Positions 45,201-55,200 of a DNA stretch of 64,000 nt are shown piece after piece. Numbering within the stretch: the first letter of the stretch is position 1; every line of letters begins with the position of its first letter. A model generated the notes under the pieces. That model saw only the letters and a program-made list of their open reading frames with translations. It was not told where the DNA came from and ran no database searches. A program made the position numbers and the translations under genes. The DNA is taken from assembly GCF_963082655.1 (NCBI RefSeq), contig NC_081554.1, forward strand, positions 39,330,354 through 39,394,353, given 5' to 3'. The stretch comes from Stomoxys calcitrans (taxonomy: Eukaryota; Arthropoda; Insecta; Diptera; Muscidae).

Positions 45201-46010
45201 AATGGTTTAAACTCTCTGATTGTGAAATTTGCACGAATACGTTTTATTAGTGTAGATCTATTGGGATTGTAAATGGGCAATATCGGTTTATGTTTTAATA
45301 TAGCTGCTATATAAACCGATCTTGGATCTTGAGTTCTGGGGTTTTGGCTTCTTCAATCTCTATAGGGCGCAATTCCTATCCGATTAGACTGACATTTTGC
45401 ACGAGGTGTTTTGTTATGAATTTCAACAGCTATGCTAAGTATGGTTCAAATCGGTCCGTAACCCTATATAGCTGCCATATAAACCGGTCTTGAATCTTGA
45501 CTTCTTGAGCGCAATTCTTATCCAATTTGGCTGAAATTTTGCAAAGGTGCTTTCTTATGATTTCCAACAATTGTGCAAATTATGATTTTTATTGGTCTAT
45601 AACCTGATATAGATGCTATATAAGCCGATCTTGGATCTTGACTTCTTGAGCCTCTAGAGGTCGTAATTATTATCCGATTTGGCTGAAATTTTGTACAACG
45701 ATTTCGCTCATTACCTTCAAAATATGTGTCAATTATGGTCTGAATCGGTCTATAGCCTGATACAGCTCTCATATAAACACCCTATTTTAATTCTTGAACC
45801 CCTAAAGGGCGCAATGTTTATTCGAATGGGCTGAAATTTCACACAACGACTTCTACTAGGTCTCCAACATTCAGTTCAATTATGGCCCGAATCTGACCAT
45901 AACTTGATATTATATCTTCAGTAGCATAGCAATTTTTACTTTTATCATATGCTTGCCTAAAAATAGATACCGGGAAAATAACTCGACAGATGGTGCATAA
46001 TCATGCCATG
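45201..46010 (+). mobile_element. HINE-A segment, plus orientation
   Basis: It lacks an opening and begins near 'gaaatttgcacgaatac'. Modules recur at about 150-170 bp. It ends in 'gataccgggaaaataactcg' without inverted repeat or hairpin, then passes into family B. Confidence 0.5.
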
Positions 46011-46975
46011 GGCAAACAAAATAGGGTACTAAATTTTTTGATATCTGAAGGGGGGGCGGACGCTCCCCCTCACCAAAATTTTCAGAAACGCCAGGTGCGA
46101 TTTAAGCGAAATTTTGTGTGCTCTCTTATAGTAACCTACAAACAAAAATTTGGTATCGAACCAAATGTTTGGGGGACCACCCCATCCCCCAAAACACGCC
46201 TAAATCGGACATATTTACCGACTATGGCAATATGGGACTCAAATGAAAGGTATTTGCGTGTAAAATACGAATCTGATATCCAAATGTGGGGCAAAGTCTC
46301 TGGGCAACCATCCCTTCTTCAAAACACCCCCCAAACAGGACATATTTACTGACCATGACAATATGGGGCTTAAATAAAAGGTACGAATCTGATATCCAGT
46401 GTTGGGGGCCGCCCATCCCCGAGAACATCCCCCAAAGAGGACAAATTTTCGAACATTGCAATATGGGGCTCAAATGTACATCTTTGCAAGTAAAGAACAA
46501 ATCTGGGGCCAACCCACCCTCATAGCACCACACAAATAGGAAGTATTTGCTGACCATTGCAATATGAGGCTCAAATAAGAGGTATTTTAGAGTTGAACAT
46601 GAATCTGATATATATTTTCAAAGCCAAATCACTGAGTGGCCCCATCCCTCAAAACACCCCCCAAACCGGTCAGGTTTGCCGACTATGGGACAATGGGGCT
46701 CAAATGAACGGTTTTTGGAGTAGACCATGAATCTGATATCAAAATTCGGGAACAACTGTCCAGGGGACATCCCACCTTGTGGTGGGACGACTTCCAAATA
46801 GGGTACATTTGGTCATCTAGACAATGTGGGTCTTCAAGACCGTATAGCTCGATATTTATAGTTTTTAGGGCCCATACTCCAAACCGGACATATTTGCTGG
46901 CTTTTGCAATAAGGGATTTAAATGAATTGTGTTTGAGATTGGAAAACAAATTTGATATGACGGTACTTGCCATGG
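46010..46975 (+). repeat. Family B G-rich modular repeat
   Basis: The core phrase ('caatatggggctcaaatga' type) recurs near 46224, 46359, 46458, 46557 and 46687, with 'gatatccaaatgtgggg' and C-rich 'caccccatcccccaaaaca' blocks between. Confidence 0.6.
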
Positions 46976-47470
46976 CTGTTAGAAGTCATAAAAGAATACC
47001 ACCTCTAAAATTTCAGGAAAAATTGCGCCCTCCAGTGGCTCATATTGACAAATTGGAAGATCGATTTATATGGCAACTATGTTAGCTTATCAACCATGGC
47101 ATAGTTGTTGGAAGTTGTACGACATATGAACATTTTCAACCAAATTGGATAAGAATTGCACCCTCTGAAAGCTGAAGAGATCAGCAGCTGTATCAGATTA
47201 TAAACCGATTTGGACCATACTTGGCACAGTTGTTGAAAGTCATACCAAAACGACATATGCAAAATTAGATAAGAATTGCGCCCTCTAGAATCTCAAGAAG
47301 TCTAATCGGGAGACCGGTTTTTATGGCAGCTATATCAGGTTATGAACCGACGTGAACCATACTTATCACAATTGTTGGAAGTGATACCAAAACACCACGT
47401 GGAAAATTTCAACCGAATCGGATAAGAATTATGCTCAAGATGTCAAGACCTAAGATCGGTTCATAACCTT
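46976..47470 (-). mobile_element. HINE-A module run
   Basis: Three modules in minus orientation ('ttgcgccctctagaa', 'atggcagctatatcaggtta', 'gttgttgaaagtcata'). No ends are present. Confidence 0.5.
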
Positions 47471-49640
47471 CTGGAAATGGAACAGGTCCCAAACCTGACA
47501 TGGGATAGGTCCTCTGGTGATAGGGACCGGTCCCCGTTCTCGTCCCCTTACATGGAAAAAAACCTATCACTTTTCTAAGGGTTTGTCGCTCGAGGTGACA
47601 AATTGCCACCATTCTAACACTGTAGGATGGGTTCTGGGACAATTCGAAAAGGATGAGTATACTTTGTAAGTATTTTTAAGGGATATAACATTAGTTAGCA
47701 AATATATTAAACGGATAATCAGTTGTTAACAATAATTGAGCGACTTTTACTTTAGCCTCTAGAGGGCGCAATCATTATCCAATATGGCTGCAATTTTGAA
47801 CGAGTGAGTTTGTTATGGCTTCTTAGACTTTTTCAAGCCATCACAAGGACGATCCATATTGGTCCATAACTTGATATAGCACCTATATATTTGAAAAGAC
47901 CGTTTAAAGTCAAATGCCATCAGCGGTAGACGATATGTAAGATTCGATCCGGTTTAACTTAACGCCATTAAGGTTTTGACTTTTTCTTATGGATTTCAAT
48001 GCTTGAAAACTCTGATACCACTCTTTCGTTCTTTCTTTTTTAGGGCACTGATGTCCTGATGACGGCACAGAAATGTGATGCATTTCAATTGTTTTTTTTT
48101 TTACCAAAACTATTTATAGGGTAATTATGCACCTTCTTCATCTTACCAATCCTTCTCAACATATCCGTGGACTCTTCTTTTCCAAACATTATTGCCTACC
48201 CCGTTTTGATGTTAACTATTTTTTCTATCCTGTTTCATATTTATGGCAAAACTTTCTTGCCTTTGATGCATGTATGTGGTATTAACTTCTAGCAGTTCAC
48301 AAAAATACAGGCCGGCTTGCTTAATGGTGGCTTAATACCTTTTCGTTAGAATATTTGGATTTTTTAATGAAACTTGTTTTGAATTTAATCCCTTGTTTAT
48401 AGCCAAGGAATGCATTTAATATTTGATATGTTTTTAACTTTTTCAAGCTTATTGTATATTTAGCCACTGAGGGGTATAACCGTATCCAAATTCACGTTTT
48501 TCTCCATAACTTACCGTTATTTTGTTTTTTCTTAAATATTTTTAAACAATTGGAACAGCTCGATTTTTATGTGGGTGTTGTGTCAAAATCTTTATATTTT
48601 CGTTAAATTTTTGTTTTTCTTAAGCTTGGTATTTCATTTAAATATCAAAGATTGGCTCTTTAGTATATTTGCTACCAAATATTATTTTTTTTGCCTTAAA
48701 TCGTCACCATTCACACAATACCGCCGCTATTAGAGAACGCGTTCGTAACCCGTTGACGTATCGCAATGCACTGAATCCGTTTTGCTGCATTACTTTGCAA
48801 ATGTAGTGCGAAACGTTAATGAGTGTTGAGGTATGGTTGCGGTTGGGAACGGAACAAGTTCGTAACGTTGGGCCGAAGCTGCAAGAGAATAAGCCCAAAC
48901 AAAATATGAGTGCTACAATGAATGGTGTATTTTGGACTAGTATGCATGCATTCATGCTTGGTTGACTCACATTGAAAATTTCACCACAAACCTTTTAAGC
49001 ATTGAGCTGATCATGCAAGTGGGGGTGGTGTGGTGAATTGTGCTGTGGCTAGAGCATTGCATTGAGTTTTGCAGCAGATTTCCTAGGGGTTACCGCATAT
49101 GAGTTCACTTATTATTCAAATGTTTTCATTTATTCATATTTCTTACATACAACAGATGTATAACAACATTAGATAACATCATCACAATTAAGGGGAAAAA
49201 ATAGGTACGACGAACCTTTGAGAGACATAAAAGTGTTAAAGAAGTTTAGGGAAAAAAATTTAAAAATCTACTTTTAAGCTAAAAGAAGTCATACATAATT
49301 TTAAATTTCTTATAATATCAGAATTAGACCGTCTGCATGGTTCTTCATATGATAGAGTAAGTAATAGCATAACCATGTGAATGGTCATGTGTGCAAAGTG
49401 GACATGTGAATGGTGTGTGAGATGTTTCCACTTAAAACCGTAATATTTTAGATTCTTGTTCAAAAAATTGAAATTTTTTCACATGACATGCTGCAGTTTT
49501 TGGGCCAAACAAGGCAATCCTAAGTCATTACTGAGCGTATGAATATTTGCTACAGCATAAATTTGATGTGGTGGCTAAGTTTCGATATCCTATTTAGAAG
49601 CGGGTAAAGGCTACAGCCACTGTTTATCGCTTTTTCGCAA
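47471..49640. other. Mostly unique AT-rich sequence
   Basis: A short HINE-A module lies at about 47750-47960 (plus). Otherwise the sequence is unique. A C/G-mixed segment at 47485-47560 and an 88-codon minus frame at 48704-48970 have no recognisable motif. That frame has a hydrophobic run (FIVALIFCLGLFSC) but no splice or promoter context, so it is not called as a gene. Confidence 0.45.
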
Positions 49641-49730
49641 ATCAATAGGACATGTTTTTAAATAGCAGTTTTAACTCGATAGTAACTCCAAGATATTTCA
49701 GCGAGTCTTTGACTTGCGTACAGCTTCCTG
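49641..49730 (-). mobile_element. I-like LINE fragment
   Basis: The minus strand reads VKDSLKYLGVTIELKL, the conserved region after the RT palm. The fragment is cut by the DD41D element at 49731. Confidence 0.5.
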
Positions 49731-51034
49731 AGAGTGATTTGTTAAGAGCTTGATAACTTTTTTTTTTTAAAAAAACGCAAAATTTGCAAAATCTCATCGG
49801 TTCTTTATTTGAAACGTTAGATTGGTCCATGACATTTACTTTTTGAAGATAATTTCATTTAAATGTTGACCGCGGCTGCGTCTTAGGTGGTCCATTCGGA
49901 AAGTCCAATTTTGGGCAACTTTTTCGAGCATTTCGGCCGGAATAGCCCGAATTTCTTCGGAAATGTTGTCTTCCAAAGCTGGAATAGTTGCTGGCTTATT
50001 TCTGTAGACTTTAGACTTGACGTAGCCCCACAAAAAATAGTCTAAAGGCGTCAAATCGCATGATCTTGGTGGCCAACTTACCGGTCCATTTCTTGAGATG
50101 AATTGTTCTCCGAAGTTTTCCCTCAAAATGGCCAAAGAATCGCGAGCTGTGTGGCATGTAGCGCCATCTTGTTGAAACCACATGTCAACCAAGTTCAGTT
50201 CTTCAATTTTTGGCAACAAAAAGTTTGTTAGCATCGAACGATAGCGATCGCCATTCACCGTAACGTTGCGTCCAACAGCATCTTTGAAAAAATACGGTCC
50301 AATGATTCCACCAGCGTACAAACCACACCAAACAGTGCATTTTTCGGGATGCATGGGCAGTTCTTGAACGACTTCTGGTTGCTCTTCACTCCAAATGCGG
50401 CAATTTTGCTTATTTACGTAGCCATTCAACCAGAAATGAGCCTCATCGCTGAACAAAATTTGTCGATAAAAAAGCGGATTTTCTGCCAACTTTTCTAGGG
50501 CCCATTCACTGAAAATTCGACGTTGTGGCAGATCGTTCGGCTTCAGTTCTTGCACGAGCTGTATTTTATACGGTTTTACACCAAGATCTTTGCGTAAAAT
50601 CTTCCATGTGGTCGAATAACACAAACCCAATTGCTGCGAACGGCGACGAATCGACATTTCACGGTCTTCAGCAACACTCTCAGAAACAGACGCAATATTC
50701 TCTTCTGTACGCACTGTACGCATTCGTGTGGTTGGTTTAATGTCCAATAAAGTAAACTGAGTGCGAAACTTGGTCACAATCGCATTAATTGTTTGCTCAC
50801 TTGGTCGATTATGTAGACCATTAATCGGACGTTAAGCGCGAAACACATTTCGAACCGAACACTGATTTTGGTAATAAAATTCAATGATTTGCAAGCGTTG
50901 CTCGTTAGTAAGTCTATTCATGATGAAATGTCAAAGCATACTGAGCATCTTTCTCTTTGACACCATGTCTGAAATCCCACGTGATCTGTCAAATACTAAT
51001 GCATGAAAATCCTAACCTCAAAAAAATCACCCTT
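49731..51034 (-). mobile_element. DD41D Tc1/mariner element, near-complete (1.3 kb)
   Basis: The left end AGAGTGATTTGTTAAGAGC and right end AAATCACCCTT are short imperfect inverted repeats. The right end is followed by TA (51035-51036); on the left the TA is not preserved. The element contains one long transposase frame. Spacing of the second and third catalytic Asp (41 residues) places it in the DD41D group of Tc1/mariner elements. Confidence 0.88.
49836..50921 (-). pseudogene. DD41D transposase, one in-frame stop
   Basis: The enzyme would bind the element ends and cut and paste it. Starting at 50921 (MNRLTNEQRLQIIEFYYQNQ, first helix-turn-helix), the 361-codon frame is open except for TAA at 50834-50832, where a Leu codon is likely (A substitution for T). 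The second helix-turn-helix is around RRRSQQLGLCYSTTWKILRK. All three catalytic Asp are present (FSDEAHFW, MWFQQDGATCH, TPLDYFLW), and the C-terminus is intact. Apart from the stop this copy looks recently active. A shorter product could start at 50777. Confidence 0.88.
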
Positions 51035-51165
51035 TATTTCAAGTTAAATATTTGCTAAACGTTTAGGAGATTTGTTCTACGAAAAAGAAATTTTACACGC
51101 ATTTTACCTTTTTTTTATTCAAATCTTCCAATCTCAGTTAGCGTTAGAGAGGGACAGTTGTTTTA

Positions 51166-52046
51166 TTGGGTTGCCTAAAAAGTAAATGCGGATTTTTTAA
51201 AAGAAAGTAAATGCATTTTTAATAAAACTTGTATGAACTTTAATCAAATATATAATTGCCATTTTTTTCGATAACCTTTTGCCATCTTCCTGTCAAATTT
51301 AGTATTCCACGCTCATAGAACTTCTGGCCTTTATCTGCAAAAAACTGAACCAAGTGCGATTTTATAGCCTCATCATTGCCGAAAGTTTTACCATTTAAGG
51401 AGTTCTGCAAAGATCGAAATAAATGGTAGTCTAATGGTGCAAGGTTAGGGCTATATGGTGGATGCATCAAAAGTTCCCAGCCAAGCTCACTCAGTTTTTG
51501 GCGAGTGACCAAAGATGTGTGCGGTCTAGCGTTGTTCTGGTGGAATATGACACCTTTACGATTGACCAATTCTGGTCGCTTCTCCTTGATGGCTGTATTC
51601 AATTTGGCCAATTGTTGACAGTAAACATCCGAATTAATCGTTTGGTTCCTTGGAAGCAGCTCAAAATATACCACACCCTTCCAATCCCACCAAACATAGA
51701 GCATAACCTTCTTTTGGTGGATATCAGCCTTTGAAGTGGTTTGAGCTGGTTCACCATGCTTGGACCATGATCGTTTTGGACTAACATTGTTGTAAACAAT
51801 CCATTTTTCATCTCCAGTTATGATTCGTTTTAAAAACGGATCGAATTCATTGTGTTTAAGGTGCGTATCACAAGCGTTGATTCGGTTTGTTAAATGAATT
51901 TCTTTCAATACATGTGGTACCCATATTAAAATTGACGCCAAACAAACAAATGTAAACAAAATTTCGCGCACTTTTTTTCTAAAGCAAGCTAAAAGTAACA
52001 GCTGATAACTGACAGAAGAAAGAATGCAATTACAGAGTCACAAGCC
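51166..52046 (-). mobile_element. Mariner (DD34D) element, right end missing
   Basis: The left end TTGGGTTGCCTAAAAAGTAA follows TA (51164-51165). The interior carries the mariner transposase. On the right, the internal region shared with the MITEs ('aagcaagctaaaagtaac', 'gaatgcaattacagagtca') is present but stops at about 52046, before the right inverted repeat. Confidence 0.8.
51240..51971 (-). pseudogene. Mariner transposase, N-terminus lost, catalytic Asp replaced
   Basis: The 243-codon frame covers the catalytic domain of a transposase normally about 345 residues long. First Asp is in RIITGDEKWIVYNN. The second catalytic position reads HQNNARPHTS, Asp replaced by Asn. The third is intact in PLDYHLFRSLQ, 34 residues after the second. 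The DNA-binding half is missing; the first codons (MREILFTFVCLASILI) come from joined sequence before WVPH. Sequence style (KKVML-WWDWKGVVYFELL) suggests an irritans-like mariner, with low confidence. Confidence 0.82.
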
Positions 52047-52211
52047 GCTATGATGTTCTAAGCCAATATAGATAGATTGTATATAGGTGCAGAATCCAGA
52101 CCAAAGGGTATGAAATTCCTTGAATTCATTGCACCCCCATCTTATTATGGAAGTTTCAATAAAAGAATACACACTAGATTTTCAAAATGTCACATTAACT
52201 CTTTATAAACT

Positions 52212-52232
52212 TTTATTTATTTTTTTTTATTC
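52212..52232 (-). terminator. Polyadenylation signals of the endonuclease-like gene
   Basis: Two AATAAA hexamers on the minus strand (52217-52212 and 52232-52227) lie about 46-66 nt past the stop codon at 52280-52278, the expected distance for a compact insect 3' end. Confidence 0.6.
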
Positions 52233-52277
52233 AAAGTTTCTGATTCATCGAAATATACAAATAATACATTTATAGTG

Positions 52278-55200
52278 TTACAGCTCGATGCCTAATCCAG
52301 TCAAACGTTTTGATTCAATTACTTCATTAACTGAACAGCAAAATATGACACCCATGGCTTTGTATGTGAATGTTGAGTATGCCTTTTGTAGCCAATCGAT
52401 TTGGTGGCAAATGTTGCGACAAAATATGATGTCCATTCTATTGTAAAACTGAAAAGAGGCAAATGAACAAAAAAAAAAAAAAAAAAACTTCCAGTAAACA
52501 AATAAATGGACATTTATGTTTTTCAATGTCTCAAATTACAAAACTAAACCACACCAGTGGTGTAGGGTTAAACAATTTTTGTGATATATTGGCAAGCAAT
52601 TTGAAGAATTAACTCACCTCAAAAAATGGAGAATTGACACCGATTATAACATAATCCTCAACATCATTTTTCGGATTCTTTAAATAGTTCCATATGTACA
52701 GGGGTATTTTATTACCCTCATCATCCACTATTTCCACCCAGTTGCGATTTTCGTGACAACTCTCTTTGTAAATTGGCACTGAAATTGTGCCCGAGACGCC
52801 AGCCAAAATCTCATATTCGTTTGATGTTTTTTCCACATGTTCTTTAAGGGCTTCGGTATAGAACTGCCAGTTGCCTAAGCGCAAAGCAGACCACCATGGT
52901 ATGTCGATCATTGAACCCAATTCAATATGGCCTTCATTATGGTTAAACATCAAATTTGGCATAATAGCTCCCATTTCAAAATTAGCAAATTTAAGCCATT
53001 GCTGGATTTGTGAGTTTTCGTAGGAGTCCAGGGATATGCTAATGAAACATATAAAATCCAAGATTAATTTTTACATTTCTATAGCATTTATACTCACGTC
53101 TTTGGTACAAAAGTTTCTGCAAAATATTCTACCTTAGTGGTGGGTTCGTAGTCTTCAAATCTGGATTGATTTTTAAAAATCTAAAACAAAACAAAAATTA
53201 TTAAACGCACTCACTGTTCACTATTTTTTTAAGCCTACCAAATACTTTGAAGATTTTGCTCCCACCACATAATGCATCGTTTGAATTAATCTATCTTCAA
53301 AACTATAACAAATTTCTGCTAATATATTTAATTTTGAATGCAAGAACATGGGCTGAGCTACAATATACGACTGCAAGGGCTTACTGCACCAGGTAAGTGG
53401 TATTATTGATTCATAAATATTCCACGTCACTGTGTTGCACTCATAATTTTTATTTGAGTAGTAATCGCCGTTTACTTGTCCATTGAGACAATTTAATTCC
53501 AAAATGATTTCGCCCGTTACCGAATTTGGTCTACATGAAAAATAAAAAAAAAAATCGATTTTTTTTAGGAAGAACATAAAATTTTTAATATATTCATAGA
53601 AAAGTATTAAATTTTTTCTCTTTTTTCTTCGACATAAAATGGGATTCTTTCCTTCGACTTATTATGGAATTAAAAACAAATAAAAACGTGTTAAGTTAGG
53701 CCGTGCCGAACTTTGGATAGCCACCACCAAGGATATAATAATCATCTTAATTTATTATAACTCCACTACTATATCCATAGTTATATCTAAATAGGGTCTA
53801 GTCGCGATCATATTTTATTCAGGTCCCAAGAACTCATATACAAGGAACAGTTTCATTGTAAACAGCCAAGAAACCACTTTTTATGAGATTAAGACCCTAA
53901 ATTAGAAGATCGGTCTATATGACAGCTATATCTGTATAGGCTGATCTAATTCATATATGATATGATAGGAAACCTGGAAGGAAGTAAAATGGTTTTCGAT
54001 CGGATAACTCAGAGGGACCTTGAGGTCGAGTGCAAGGCGGCAATTGACGAAACTCTAGTATTGCCATCTGGAAGATCATGTTAGACGGATGGATCAAAGC
54101 TAGAGGACAGAGTGGGCCTGGGGGTCTATATTGAGAACCCAGGGATTGAGATCTGTTTTCGACTGCCTGACCATAATACTGTCCTACGGGCGGAGATCCG
54201 GGCTATCACATAATGCGTGAGGTGGTGTGGTGCTAACACGAGGACGGCGAGTGTCAACATCTTAACGGACAGTAAACTGGCCATAAAGGCAATAACAACC
54301 AGTATGGTAAGCTCACCAACAGTCTTGCAGTGTGAGAAGGAGATTAACGTCTTCTCTGAGGATTGGAAATCCGCATCGTTTGGGTGCCGGGCCATAACGG
54401 AGTAAGGGGGGATGAAACGGTAGGCGATTTGGCGGTGAAGGTCAGGCCGGACTGGCGTCAATAAACTTGATTAATCCGAAGCCTTTCGGGTCGACGCAGT
54501 CCGAGTTAAAGGCGTAGGCGATAAATGCGCATGCAATACTGTGGAGCAACGAAACGGTCGGTAGGACGGCGAAAATACTAGCGGGGCATTCTAGATCGTG
54601 AGAAGACGAAGCTATTACTGAAAGAAAGTAACAAGGAGGTCAGTATAGCCATTCGTATCATAACGGGACACATAGGACTACAAGCTCACTTATGTAAAAT
54701 CGGTGCAGCAAGAGAAAGCATGTTTAGGGCATGCGGGGGAAGATGACGAGACGTTGGAGCATTTCCTTTATCATTGCCAGGCTTTCATGTCTAACAGATA
54801 CTGGCACTTAGGTGGTGACCCAATACCAGATATGAACCAACTTAGGGTAGTGGTATGGAAAAAATTAAGGATTTTGTAAGTAGCACGGAATTTTTAACTT
54901 AGATTTTCTTTTTCGAGGTATCTTTTTATACCCACCACCATAGGATGGGGGTATACTAATTTCGTCATTCTGTTTGTAACATCTCGAAATAAGCATCTGA
55001 GACCCCATAAAGTATATATATTCTTGATCGTCATGTAATTTTAAGTCAATCTAGCCATGTCCGTCCATCTGGCCGTCCGTCCGTCCGTCTGTCTGTCGAA
55101 AGCACGCTAACTTTCGAAGGAGTAAAGCCAGCCGCTTGAAATTTTTTACAAATACTTTTTATAAGTGTAGGTCGGTTGGGATTATAAATAGGCCAAATCG

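Noticed and set aside
48704..48970. 88-codon minus frame with a hydrophobic segment as a small secreted or membrane protein
   Set aside because: No signal-peptide cleavage context, no promoter or poly(A) support, and no recognised family. AT-rich DNA yields such frames by chance.
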